From: Henricia sp. BOLD:AAB3569
Taxonomy: Eukaryota; Echinodermata; Asteroidea; Spinulosida; Echinasteridae
Reading direction: 5' to 3'
DNA length: 64,000 nucleotides
Assembly: GCA_037783545.1 (NCBI GenBank)
Contig: JBBELK010000454.1
Coordinates: 620,001-684,000, forward strand
Each line of letters begins with the position of its first letter. Within the stretch, counting starts at the first letter, position 1. The notes under the pieces were generated by a model. It did no database searches. It had not been told where the DNA came from and saw only the letters and a list, made by a program, of their open reading frames with translations. Shown here piece by piece: positions 1-11,143 of the stretch. The translations under genes were made by a program, and so were the position numbers.

Positions 1-1913
1 CAGCTCCCTTCATGTTTTATGGTGTCACATGCTAATTTTATTGCCCAATTACACAACTCAGGAAGCATTTCAGATCTCAAAACGTAATGGCTTTGCTGTC
101 CACTTGAAAGCTTGACCAAATTAAATCAATGTTCACCAGGAAAGACCGTTGAGTTGAGCAACCTTCCCGTGTTAAAAACCCAGTAAAAGGGGTCAGGTCA
201 ATTTAGACACGTAGTTCAAGTCAGTGACCTGCAGTGCTGTTGTGGACACTTCACAAGTACTCAGTGAAAATAACCACGAAGCAGTAATTTCACACCGATT
301 GAAGAGGTCTTTGGATATTTAAAAACAGGTTCCTGCCAGTTGGTGCCATATCATGTGACAGAAATCATCACGGATAATAATTGGCAAGGAAATCAGGTTC
401 CAGTTACATGTTTTTTCTTTCATAATGAAAAAATCAAATGGTGGGGGAATAGTAAAATTCACAAGTCACTAAAAATCCTCATGTGTGTAACAGTCCCGAC
501 TGGTCACAACTACATCATCTACGGTACCCTTGTCATAATTATCACTACACTGTAAAATACAAAACGCACAAAGTGAAGTACCGTAAATGTACTGTTGCAA
601 AATATGCCCTTCTATGTTGACAAAAAGATATCTGGCAGCAAAACAACCAACTTGACCATGTAATCTTTGTAATTTCAGTCCAACAGCCACCATACTAGTA
701 TTCTCATCAAAGTTTTGAATGCATAACATGTAAAAATTCTACATTCCAATTTCCTGTTTATTCAACACACAGCATCCTATTTCATAGTAGCCACTTCAAC
801 AATTCAACACTGGAATTCTGAGCAAGAAAGGCAAAATGTCCAACCGAAGCCCAGAAGCAAAGCCAACCATTTCACAAACACCCTTTGCCCCCCACCCCCG
901 GTTAATTTTCGCTACGGTTACATGCACATCGCGGAGCGACCGAGCGCCAGCCAAGACGACGACCGGTACTGCATTAAGCCAATGAGTGGCTATCCATCAA
1001 CCATCATTAGCTCTACCCGCGGTCGCTGATCCAATGCGCGCAATGCCTTATGCAGCTGTATGGGAACCACTATCGGTATCAGCATAAAAGGCTGGATTTT
1101 CTCAAATCCGTTTGCTTTCAAGCACCTGCCAGAAAAGGAAGGGGAGTCTTTTCCTCGAAAAAAAGGCCAATTATGGACAAAGTGATGTGATCCTTGGTGA
1201 AAAAAGAATATTCTCAATCTCAATACGTTTTGTACGCAAATGTACATTTATCAATATGTTTTCCTCGCTAATGTAATATTCCCAATTGGGCATATATTTT
1301 GTAAACTGGGAATCAATTCAATAAATGAATATTCTCAATGAGTTCTGTAGATGTATGTCAAATGCAACAACAAAATGGCAGAAGTTTTGCACCGCAAAAA
1401 GAAAAACTTGACTACAATGCGAACCCTAATTTGCAGGTACCGGTAGTGCAAAAAACTGCAAATATAGAAATTTACGCTCATAAAAAGTTCAAAAGTTGAC
1501 AAATCACATCAAAACTAATTTCAAATTTATGTGAATTTTATATTTGACTTTAAATACATCACTAAATTTAACTTCGAAATAATCTGTGGAAAAACTAATT
1601 TTTAACAGAATAGGTCTACATAATTTTTTTTAACCAGCATACAGTACACATAATGATAATCCTCATACACAAATATTCATGTGACTGAACCATATGTTAC
1701 AAGAACCAAAAATAAATTACTCTCTCCCAAAAGCCTCCAAATATGACTGTTTATGCCCATGGGAGATTTTCTACAGAAGGCCTCTTTCAATTAAAATTAA
1801 TGATGCATGAAATATTCACCAAAATGACAAAAATTAAGTGAATTACCAGTGTTCTTGCCAGAAATTTTAGTGGGTAGATGCATATTACATGTAATATTCA
1901 TACAACTCTCCAC

Positions 1914-1945
1914 ACCCCCCCCCCCCCCCCCCCCCCCACCCCCCT
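1914..1945 (+). repeat. Poly-C tract
   Basis: A run of C interrupted once by A, followed by CCTCCTCC. Confidence 0.95.
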
Positions 1946-2420
1946 CCTCCACAACACAATTTATGAAAATGATACCGCAAGCGAAGACAATGGAGTTTGC
2001 ACAACCGAGTGTGCACAGCTGTACAGGTCCCTTGCAACATGTGGCCTTTTATAAACAGCAACTGGACCGTATGAGTCTATAGAGGGCAGTACATATATTT
2101 AACAGTAACACAGAGTTGTGTATGATTTGTGGAGTCACTGTTGCAGTCAAGACCTTTTCAATTATCAAAATAATAAGGCAACGGGATGACCACAAACTCC
2201 TGTTCCTTACCCCCACCCCCTTTTTGCCTTTTAAAAGAATAAATAAATCTTTTGTTTTTTTCTAAGAATGATTTGTCCTTCACTTTGTCAACCTCCTGAC
2301 CTACAGTCAACCTATTATTTCCCAAATGCACTGTTGGGAAAACTCTGCAGAATGTGCTAATTTTTTTATGTACCGGGTAGTGGCACAAAGGACATCACCT
2401 GTCATATGTGCCATAATTAA

Positions 2421-2439
2421 CAACAACAACAACAACAAA
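2421..2439 (+). repeat. (CAA)n microsatellite
   Basis: Six CAA units. Confidence 0.9.
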
Positions 2440-2831
2440 ATTCAGTCTGTGTTTGTGTATTTTAAGCTTTTAACCAAGTAAAACTTAAACTACATGTACT
2501 TGACAAAATTAAAATATATTGTGATGTCGAGTACAGCATGTGCATGGACATGAAATATTCCAACACTATGAGGCTGGTGGCTGCTTATGGCTGTTGTGCA
2601 TTAGGCTTCAGATCGCTTGTAGTTACTATGGTCACAAGTGGGTAATCTTGCCTTATGCATGGTGACAAGGAGCTTGCCTGCCCGCGGATTTTTTTCTTCT
2701 CCAAATGACATAGCACCTCTTGTTTCCTGATTGGTCGATTACATGCATACTAATGCACGTACATGTACCTCAAACCCAACTACAGTTTGGAAATGTTTCA
2801 AAGTTTATCCTCATTTACTAAAAAAGATAAT

Positions 2832-2912
2832 GGTATAACCACAGCGAGAACTGAACCAGGGTCCTTTTGATTGATAGTCCTATGCTTTACCACTAGACCA
2901 CCAAGCTACTTG
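2832..2912 (-). mobile_element. tRNA-like SINE head
   Basis: The minus strand reads TTGGTGGTCTAGTGGTAAAG (box A) and, about 35 bases on, CTGGTTCAGTTCTC (degenerate box B). The stems are too worn for a functional tRNA. Confidence 0.5.
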
Positions 2913-3436
2913 CCAAAGCCTCTCATTTTCGTTCCTTTATTCCTTTATTTAAACAACTCATTTAGGGCTCTATAAAGAGAGTATGAATATTTATTTACAA
3001 TGCACCAATCAGAAGGCACAGAATCCTCTGCCTATGCTATATCATTTGGAGAAAAAAATTGGTTGTCTGCCCTCCACAGTTAATTATGGATGCATTTCTC
3101 TTTTGTTTTCTTCAAAAGCATCAGCATACAGCTTATGACAACATATAAGCAAAACTGACACACCTGGGCTTTTCCGTGTGTACGTACATCCAGATGAACT
3201 CACACATGCATTTAAACAGATTAGGGAGGTTTAGATGTACGTAAAACGCAAACGCGAACGTGAAATGCTTTGAGCACTTGGTGCATCTAAACCTCCTTAT
3301 TGTCTTTCTAATACAAGCTACATCTATCGGCCTCCTTAATCTTTCGCTCAGAGTATGATTTGTGTTACTGCAAATCAAATTAACCGCTGCTCCACCTTTT
3401 CCTTTTTCATTTTTTTTAATAAAAGAAATCACTTAC

Positions 3437-3538
3437 CTTTTCAAAGAGTGTCCTACCATTCATAAACAAGATGGCACGGTTAGCCGCTTTATGGTCTTGG
3501 AACTCTACAAAACAGTACGGGTCATTGGAGCCACCGTG
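3437..3538 (-). CDS. TIA1: TIA1-like coding exon 4 (RNP1 of RRM1)
   Basis: The exon is 102 bases (34 codons, phase 0 at both ends), with an ACATTGCAG acceptor and a GTAAGT donor. It encodes the RNP1 segment NDPYCFVEFQDHKAANRAIL and then FMNGRTLFEK. The N-D-P-Y-C-F-V-E-F string is diagnostic of RRM1 in TIA1/TIAL1. The next exon would encode the end of RRM1 and RRM2 and is not in the window. Confidence 0.9.
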
Positions 3539-6500
3539 CTGCAATGTAACGAGAGAGAAGCAGGGGGTTAAGAAAGAAGGACTAAGGGGTGACAAGGAAC
3601 AACATCATTTTCCTTGCTTTTTTTTTTACAGCCTTCATGAACCTTTCAACAACCCCATCTTCTGAAAATGAGGGCAAAATTCAGTCCAAATTGTCTGAGT
3701 TGGCATTTGAATAATTATAAACACTACAGATTGATAAGGTTGCCGGTCGGGCAACTTTAAGGCTATACTTAAAAAAATAATCAGGCATGCAATCTGCGTA
3801 ATCTAGCTGCCGCATGCACTGTGGCATGCTAAGACCAGGCCTTGATGGAGACACTTATATCGCCTACATATCCCCCCCGAGGATACTCAAGGTGCTGTTA
3901 CATTATAACACCGGCCCCGCTCATTGGGCTCAGTAAAATCATTCCTTAATCCATCTCAACTCCCTGGGGAGTATGCAGTCCCGTGCAGCTTACGCGCACA
4001 GGGACTAATCAAACACATCAGCTTTCACTACCCTCACAGGTACTCATTTCCTTCTAGTTGGAAAGAGGCAATTCATGGCAAAGTGCCTTGCCCAAGGGCA
4101 CACGCACCACGGACACGGGCAGACCCGGATTCGAACCCACGACCTGCAGAATTAACCAAGGTATTTAGTTTGAATCACTAGACCACTCAGCTGTGATACC
4201 CAGGCCTTGACATTAATCAAGGCCACCTGAAGCCAATGACCTCATGCCGGCCCTGTTTAGTTGGCCCTGATGCTCCTTCAAGATATACACTTTCTGAAAC
4301 CAACTTGGCCAGCATGCCCTATCCCAGGCCTTGACATTAATCAAGGCCACCTGAGGCCAATGACCTCATGCCGGCCCTGTTCAGTTGGCCCTGATGCTCC
4401 TTCAAGATACACACTTTCTGAAACCAACTTGGCCAGCATGTCCTATCCTCTTACAAAGGAAACTACATGTATACAACAGAATAACATGCCATATTGTGGC
4501 ACTGGGCTTTGTATTTTTCCTGTAAATTTGGTTTGAATGCGATTTCATTCTCACCATATACAACCAGGAAGCTAAATACATTTTGTTTGTATCAACAGTG
4601 CAGGGCGGAAGTGACGTGCGACTCATATCAGCACTCATTTTGAACATTTTTATAATAGCATTTTAAACTTGTTTAACATTGTAAACACAATAATTCACTT
4701 TTCAAGGAAGTTTTGCAGACATGAATGTTTCAACTATGAGGCAAAAGTTTTGGCAATTAAGATATTCCAATTACCAAATGCATGGTACCTAATCATTACA
4801 AAAATAAACAAACCAAATATGGGGTGAGAAAAATCAATGGGGTTTGACCCTCCGACCTTTAACATAACAAGCATATGTTCTACTAGATAAGCTACAGACC
4901 AAGGCAACAGGCTCCACTTATATTTCCTCTTAACCAAAACCACTTTTTCCCTGTGTACCGAAGATGGCCCAACAAAGAAAAATAACATACAGCCAAATTT
5001 TACTTGACTTTGCAAATAACATTAGTATTAAAAGGAACCTAGTATTAATAAGATTAAAAACATTGACGAGCATGGAATTGGAACATAAATGTTTCCTTGT
5101 TGCAATCAGGTTGTTGTCATGTATTATCTTTTTATCAAGATTCAAAAGATTAAACTGCACCTAACATGCAGTGGCGTCGCGAAGGGGGGTGGGAGGGTGA
5201 GGGGGCGGCACGTGCACCCCCGAAAAGGTGCCGTGCCCCCCTCCCCTTGTGCCCCCTCCCCAAATAACGAGGTTTGCACAACTATATGTGCAAGGTGCAT
5301 TTCATCGTGTTGTGCCACCCCTTGGCAACCCACTTTGAAAAGTCTGGTGATGCCGCTGCTATCATGGTGCCTATAAACAGTAACCACCGCAGACATAAAG
5401 TACCAGTATGTGTGCATGGAATGATGAACTCTTGTTGAAACCAACTCTGGGACTGGAGGTATTAATGTGGTCACACTAGAGGTCACACTTTCCTGCACAC
5501 TATGGCACTAAGTGTGAGAGAAAGATCAACTGGTCTTCACTGGAGTTAGAACCCGAGGGAGGCATAATGAATAATGCATTGGACCTTTGTGCAAGACATC
5601 CATGGTTTGAATCCTGGTCACTGCAACCAAATTGTGTCCTTAGACAAGACACTTTACTCCACATTGTCTCTTTCCACCCAAACCAGCAAATACTGTTAGG
5701 GGAACCCAACTACATGTACCAACTGGGGATAAGCCTGCGATGGACTGGCATCCCATCCAGGGGGAGTAGCAATGCTCCTCGTCACTCCACACCATGGAAA
5801 CTAACAACCTGTTGGGAAAACCCAACTAACTGCTGGGGGTAAACCTGTGATGGACTGGCATCCCATCCAGGGGGAGCAGCAATACTCCTAGTCACTCCAT
5901 GCCATGGAAACTAACAACCTGTTGGGGAAACCCAACTAACTGCTGGGGGTAAACCTGTGATGGACTGGCATCCCATCCAGGGGGAGTAGCAATGCTCCTA
6001 GTCACTCCATGCCATGGAAACTAACAACCTGTTGGGGAAACCCAACTAACTTCTGGGGGTAAACCTGTAATGGACTGGCATCCCATCCAGGGGGAGTTGC
6101 AATACTCCTAGTCACCCCATGCTATGGAAACTAACAACCTGTAGGGGATTAAATTTACGAAATTGAGGCAAGACCAACTCAGTACTTGAGTCGAGGGACA
6201 CTAGCCTTGTGTCGCAAACTGTAGCAAGACTGCCGTAAGAGCGACAGGCACAGAAAATGACTTGGCAGCAAGGCTTCCGTTGTTCTCTTACTATGCATCA
6301 GGGTTTGTGTCATGTTTGCGTCACTTGCACCGACAAATTGTCCGAAACATATACAGTACAAACGAAATGACGTAACAAACCTCTCCGTGTGAAGGATGAT
6401 GGGATTAAATGGAGTACTCACTGAAGTGCCGCTCATGTGATTGTGTTTACGTACTCTAGTTTATTTCACGCTCTTCAACTGACTCACTGGGATGCAGTTA

Positions 6501-9500
6501 TCCCCCGGCACTAGAGCCACCTTATAACAGGTTTGTATGGCAGCAAAGCGCCTACCACATCAAATTCATGGAGCAACACTATTGATTGCTTTCGATGACG
6601 TAGAACATCCGGGAATGTGTGGTGGTCAACAGTCACGCACGTACACGCGCGCACCAATAGACGCACATGAACACGGGTAAAAAATACTCACCAGCGTATT
6701 TTCATTCGAAGATGCTGCATGCGGGCGTTGTGATACGTTCAAATTATTGAGCATGCACTCGGCTTGTAAAAACAAAAGTGCTTTTACTTGATCGCGATTT
6801 TTAGCCTGAAGAAATGCGTTTTTATCTTTCTCGATACAACAGCCATGGCGCAACAACATAAAGCAAGTTCAAGCAACAGAGGTAAGTGCAACCAATGCGC
6901 TTTTCTTGCTCTTTTTGCCGGTTATTGCTCGAGCCACTTGGGTCATGAAAAATGCCCACCAAAATGGTGGATGGAAGGGGTGACGTCACCGGAAAGCAAT
7001 CAATACCACATACTATTTGTTTGTTTTTTTGGGGTTTTGTTTTGTTTTGTTTTGTTTTTTAAGAGTACTCCAAACAATCCCATGAACCATTGCATGACCT
7101 GGTTTTGTTTACAGCGCTGATGTCATATCTCATTTGGTCTATTCAACACAACCACCAACTTACCACACAACTTAGAATAGACACCCACGAATCATACACA
7201 AACCTAACTAGACAATCCACCCCTGTTATATGCTATATATTGCAAGTGCAGAAATTTTCACCCCCTTAGATTTCACATTCAAAAAAAAAAATGAATTTTT
7301 CGTTTAACCAATAAAAGGAAATCAGTTACCTCCCCCTCCCCCAGGCTTGGTCTTCCACTGGGGAGAGAAAGAAAAAAACAACATCTGTAGGGTCTTGTTT
7401 AAGAGGTTTATTCAACGCGCAGTTCATGTACCCTTTATCTGAAAGAAGTACAGTGACACGAACTGCGTGACTATGCACCAGTTACGTAGTTTAAAACTTA
7501 GTGCAAAAATAATACACCGATACTGGGGGAAGCTACATGGGCACACTGAATCATGCTTAGCAAAAGCTTACCACATGCTTACCAAGTTTGGCAGAAAAAA
7601 AGTGCTTGGCAAATTTTACCTTTTGGAAAAATTTACCACCGCGATTCATGTACTTTCAGCTTTGATGTTTACAAAATTCCGTCATTTCATTGGAAAATGC
7701 CTGTCCTTCCCTGACAAATTTGTAAACAAGTGGGAATGGTTTCCAAAAAAATCTTTGACCAAGTCTGAGCAACAACCAACAACCAGGGAATAGACTTTCT
7801 GCACCAGCAGCCATGTTTGGGGGCAACGGAAACACAAAGTGCTTACTGAAGTCTTATTAAAAGGGACAGAGCACTCGTCCTCCAAGATGGTTACCACGCA
7901 AAGAGTCTATATTAAAAGTGTATGAGGTTGCAACTGATCAAAACTGGTTGTCGCTGAGAATAGGCTATGGTCACAGAAAACCGCCTATTTTTAAACTTGC
8001 TAAAAATTTTGGTTATGATTACAAGAACTGATGATCACTCAATGGGTAGTCACAATGTGAACAATGTGTCCGGATGATTGCAAAAAGTAGTCACAATGTG
8101 AACAAAGTGTCCGGATGATTGCAAAAAGTAGTCACAATGTGAACAAGGTGTCCGGATGATTGCAAAAAGTCACTACACATGCCACAGTCATTGACTTATG
8201 ATACAGTGGACTTATGTATGTGTAACATAAATGTTGGAATAGTCGCCAGGTCCGTGACCTCACCACCCTATTCATCAGCCATCGTTCATCAATAATGTGG
8301 AGAGGTCACCAATCTGGCGACTATGCCGACACTTACATTAGATCTGCAGCTGCCTGAGGAAAGCCACTGTTCACTATCTTGATAAAGGGGCAACAGTACT
8401 TTGACTAGTTTGATTACACATGTACCACTACACTGTAACAGGATGGGTATGACTTGGTCATGTTTTTGGCCAGACTTGGTCGGGTTCGACTTGGTCGGGT
8501 TTGACTTATTCCGGGTCAGAGTCAATCCGGGTCTGATTTGGTCTAGGTCCGACTTGGTCTGGGTCCCACTTGGTTGGGTTCGACTTGGTCCAAGTCCGAC
8601 TTCGTCCAGGTCAGTGTTTATAGTCCGAGTCTGACTTGGTCTAGATCAGAAACTGTATGAAACTTTTTAGATTTTTCCACCAGCATTTTTTCAATCAACA
8701 CAAATCAAAATCAAAGAAATCATAGGGGTTATTTTAGAACATACATAGTCTGCTAGTCTTGTAAAGGGGAACAATTAATTTACCATGTGTGTGTAAACAA
8801 AAAATGAACCACACTCATTGTCACTTTAAACTATTTCCTTTCACAAACACAAAACAGACCATTTTACAAAACAATGGATGATTGGGCAAATACATAGCCA
8901 CAACAGACATTATGTGAAATGGATATAAAGGCAATATTATTCACATTCATTACCATGTTTGGCTTAAAACTACTGTTGGTTAGTTAAAGTGGCTAGTTTG
9001 GCAAAGACAAACATGTGTTTTTCACCAAAATACTGTAGCGAAATGCTGGTAATGGGGGGCAGCCATTGGTAGACTGGAATGCACCCCCTTAAACCATAGA
9101 GCAAGGCTTAAACTTACTTCATTCATCATTTTACATGTTGTAGGTGGACTTCCTAATTGTGAAAAGATGCCATATATCAGTTCTTCTGTGACTTGTCTGT
9201 TGAGGTTTCCAACATACCTGGAAAAATATTGCAATTTTACAACTGTCAGTGTCAAATGTGTATTAAATAAAAACAAAAAATTCACAATTAGCTTTTTTTG
9301 GCAAGAAGTTTCGGAGCATGTTAACAGTTGACGCAAATTTAAAAAGTTTGTTCTCTTGGCCAAAGCGAAACGCCCATAATAGTGACAAGTTTAATTCAGA
9401 ACAGACGTTGTGAAGCCATTCTGGGTAGGCCTAGGCCTATTCTATTTCTGAGAGGTCTAACTCTTTCATTAAAAGGAATGTTTTCAACGTCTATTGTGAC

Positions 9501-10456
9501 TTAATTAATTGAACGCCACCATTTGTTTATATGCAATGGTGAGCCGCTGCCAGCGGCTTTCTGGCCGAAAGTAACCATTTCTCAAGCAGCTGTGAGCGGG
9601 GTGCTGTAGTCAGGGTAGTGAAATACTAAGAGTTTATATTTTCAATAACTTTGTAAACCGTTTTTATTTAGATGATAATAAAAAACACTGATTTTGTTTT
9701 CGTGCGTGGATCATAGGGGGAAAAACAGTGCCGTTATTGTATAGGGGGATGCAACTTTACCGGAAGTTCCGTTTCTGTGACCTCGAGCGCGGTGAAAACA
9801 AACGTCTGCTCGCATACATGTACAGAGCAACTAACATGCGAGCAGGCGTTTGTTTTCACCGCGCTCGAGATCACAGAACCGGAACTTCCGGTAAAGTTGC
9901 ATCCCCCTATGGTCATGTTCCCTGATAAGTGTACTGATGAGATGACCAACGGCAAAGCAAGGTTCCTGATCCTGTTTCTGGCACAATCTGACTAAGAGTA
10001 AGAGGCCCTACAATATCTAAAATGCAACATGTGCAACGAACAACGAAATCACATTTTGTTTTCTAAAATTAAAACAAGTAAACATGGTAAAAGGAAACCT
10101 AGTGCTCTAATTTCAGTAAATGATTGTACATTTTCTGTTCTTTTATTCAAAGTGGTTTTTTTGTGTTAACTTTGACTTTTCGTTTTTTCAAATTATAAAT
10201 TTCCATTGTCGTCTCCGGTCTCTTGTTCACTGTTGAAATTGAAACATGAAAAATCATGATGAAGTGAACACGGTGAACTTACAAAGTACGTTGCGCAGCA
10301 TCCCCGGTCATGACCGGCGTAGGCATGGTAGGTTCCTGAAGAAAAACAAAGAGTCAAATTAGTCGGTTAAATTTACAACAAGTTTTACAAAGTCAAATCT
10401 AAAGGAAATGTACGAACCGGATAACCCGGGTAGTAATATTGGCCGTTCGTCTCCAT
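3437..10456 (-). CDS. TIA1: TIA1/TIAL1-like RNA-binding protein, 5' part (coding exons 1-4)
   Basis: Four minus-strand exons (10418-10456, 10283-10335, 9118-9217, 3437-3538) splice in consistent phases into 98 residues that begin METNGQYYYPGYP. They contain the start of an RNA recognition motif: RNP2 is LYVGNL and RNP1 is DPYCFVEF, with the TIA-type stretches VTEELIYGIFSQLG and MNGRTLFEK. TIA1/TIAL1 proteins bind U-rich RNA, regulate alternative splicing, and nucleate stress granules in the cytoplasm; this role is known for the family and not shown here. RRM2, RRM3 and the Q-rich tail must lie beyond the left edge, because I found no continuation below 3437. The third intron is 5.6 kb and filled with SINEs and MITEs. 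An invertebrate usually has one gene for both vertebrate paralogues, so TIA1 versus TIAL1 is not resolved. The identification is firm from the two RNP motifs and their spacing. Confidence 0.88.
3890..4198 (-). mobile_element. SINE family C (copy 1)
   Basis: On the minus strand: head GCTGAGTGGTCTAGTGATTC with GGGTTCGAATCCGGGTC, core TGCCCTTGGGCAAGGCACTT, then GGTACCTGWGAGGG-type and TATACTCCCCAGGGAG. TIA1 intron 3. Confidence 0.85.
4201..4448 (+). repeat. 124-bp tandem duplication
   Basis: The block starting CAGGCCTTGACATTAATCAA at 4201 is repeated from 4325 with four or five substitutions. It directly follows a SINE. TIA1 intron 3. Confidence 0.93.
4838..4905 (-). mobile_element. tRNA-like pseudogene or SINE head
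   Basis: The minus strand has GTAGCTTATCTAGTAGAACA, then GTTATG in the anticodon-loop position and GGTCGGAGGGTCAAACCCC. The D arm is imperfect; not a credible working tRNA. Confidence 0.45.
5168..5360. mobile_element. Short element with TIR GCAGTGGCGTC
   Basis: GCAGTGGCGTC at the left and GATGCCGCTGC at the right are imperfect short inverted repeats around a G/C-tract interior (GGGGGGTGGGAGGGTGAGGG; CCCCTCCCC). This terminus type is common in non-autonomous DNA transposons of marine animals. The superfamily is not assigned. Confidence 0.5.
5545..6150 (+). mobile_element. tRNA-derived SINE with four-fold amplified tail
   Basis: The tRNA-like head has a box-B-like GGTTTGAATCC at 5600-5612, followed by a conserved GTGTCCTTAGACAAGACACTT core and a GATGGACTGGCATCCCATCC tail. 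The tail is repeated four times with a 110-base period (GATGGACTGG at 5739, 5849, 5959 and 6069). Confidence 0.8.
6151..8045. other. TIA1 intron 3, unassigned part
   Basis: Nothing recognised apart from the (TTTTG)n run. The open frames near 6788 and 7467 are Lys/Phe-rich, with no domain and no splice support. Confidence 0.45.
7033..7062 (+). repeat. (TTTTG)n microsatellite
   Basis: Five TTTTG units between T-runs. Confidence 0.9.
8046..8168 (+). repeat. 41-bp minisatellite, 3 copies
   Basis: Units GTAGTCACAATGTGAACAA at 8046, 8087 and 8128, each ending TGATTGCAAAAA, differ at one base. TIA1 intron 3. Confidence 0.95.
8229..8335. mobile_element. MITE, TIR CGGCATAGTCGCCAGG type (copy 1)
   Basis: The left end GGAATAGTCGCCAGGTCC and the right end GGCGACTATGCCGAC form terminal inverted repeats of about 28 bases around a 50-base centre containing CCACCCTATTCATCAGC. 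A longer relative with the same termini lies at 33228-33520. Confidence 0.7.
8447..8646 (+). repeat. Degenerate 15-bp minisatellite GACTTGGTCYGGGTY
   Basis: About 12 imperfect units of GACTTGGTCGGGTTC type run through the stretch. TIA1 intron 3. Confidence 0.85.
9118..9217 (-). CDS. TIA1: TIA1-like coding exon 3 (RNP2, helix 1 of RRM1)
   Basis: The exon is 100 bases, with a TTTTTCCAG acceptor and a GTAAGT donor. It encodes YVGNLNRQVTEELIYGIF and continues to CKMMNE. The Y-V-G-N-L core and the E-E-L-I-x-x-I-F helix match RRM1 of TIA proteins. A two-residue expansion (SPPTT) sits where the vertebrate proteins have a shorter G-x-C-K turn. Confidence 0.88.
9741..9910. mobile_element. Long hairpin MITE
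   Basis: This is a 170-base near-perfect palindrome. Arms of about 75 bases begin ATAGGGGGATGCAACTTTAC, and the loop (about 20 bases) carries ACATGTAC. It lies in TIA1 intron 2. No coding capacity. The few mismatches between the arms suggest a young insertion. Confidence 0.85.
10283..10335 (-). CDS. TIA1: TIA1-like coding exon 2
   Basis: The exon is 53 bases, with a TTCTTCAG acceptor and a GTAAGT donor, entering in phase 0 and leaving in phase 2. It encodes EPTMPTPVMTGDAAQRT and the first two bases of the Leu codon of the RNP2 motif. The codon is completed by the first base of exon 3, giving RTLYVGNL, which is strong support for the junction. Confidence 0.82.
10418..10456 (-). CDS. TIA1: TIA1-like coding exon 1 (start codon)
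   Basis: ATG at 10456-10454 begins 13 codons (METNGQYYYPGYP). The exon ends at a GTTCGT donor in phase 0 that joins exon 2 in frame. The start is chosen because it directly precedes the recognisable RRM in the joined frame. The short Tyr-rich leader is not conserved enough to confirm it on its own. Confidence 0.75.
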
Positions 10457-10817
10457 TTTTTCTGCGCTGCATGCATGCGATGTCGTCGTGTACGTGTACT
10501 TTGCGATTGCGCAGCGCACTGCACTATGGGTAATTTTGCAACAGCGTCAGTTGGAATTACCGACTGAAAGTGCAAAGTTCACGAGTCCACTGCATAAAGC
10601 AGCATGTAATGCAGTGAACTCCAAGAGAAATATGAAATTGCTATTGCTTATGTACTGGTTCCCGGCGCACACTCAAAAGTAACGCAAAGACTGAAAACCA
10701 TGCTGTGTTGCCTACTAAGATGGTCGGCATCCTACGTGTGCAGTGCAGTGGTACATTTTTCTTATTTTATAAATTGTTCAAAAAAAAGTACCATAAAAAT
10801 GACAATTTTGTCTTTCA

Positions 10818-11143
10818 ATTATTATTATTATTTCTTTCTAGTTTTCATACCAAGAATTCCTCAATAGTGCGCATTGCACTGTCACTCGCAAGCGTGGGGA
10901 AACCCATGAAGAATTCGAATTAGAAATGACCAGAAACACCGGAGAATATCCCCTTGCTCTTTACGAAAGAATGCTCTGGGATCTTTAGAGTACGTTACCA
11001 TTACCTAACACACTGGACCAACGGCTTTTCATCCCTTCCGAAGGATGGAGCAAGTGTGGTTGAGTGCATTGCCCAAGGGCACAGGTACCGCAGCCGGATT
11101 TGAACCCGCAACCCCAAGTTTTCACCCATGATTACGAGTCAAT
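10818..11143 (-). mobile_element. SINE family A (copy 1)
   Basis: Read on the minus strand: a tRNA-like head with GGTTGCGGGTTCAAATCC, the core TGCCCTTGGGCAATGCACTC, CTCCATCCTTCGGAAGGGAT, and a 3' end AGAAAGAAATAATAATAAT. It matches 14857-15207. Located between the TIA1 and small heat-shock genes. Confidence 0.85.

Larger units (their letters stand above)
1..2831. other. TIA1 downstream intron, no recognised exon
   Basis: AT-rich sequence below TIA1 exon 4. I see only the poly-C and (CAA)n tracts. The short open frames have no domain and no good splice context. Confidence 0.5.
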
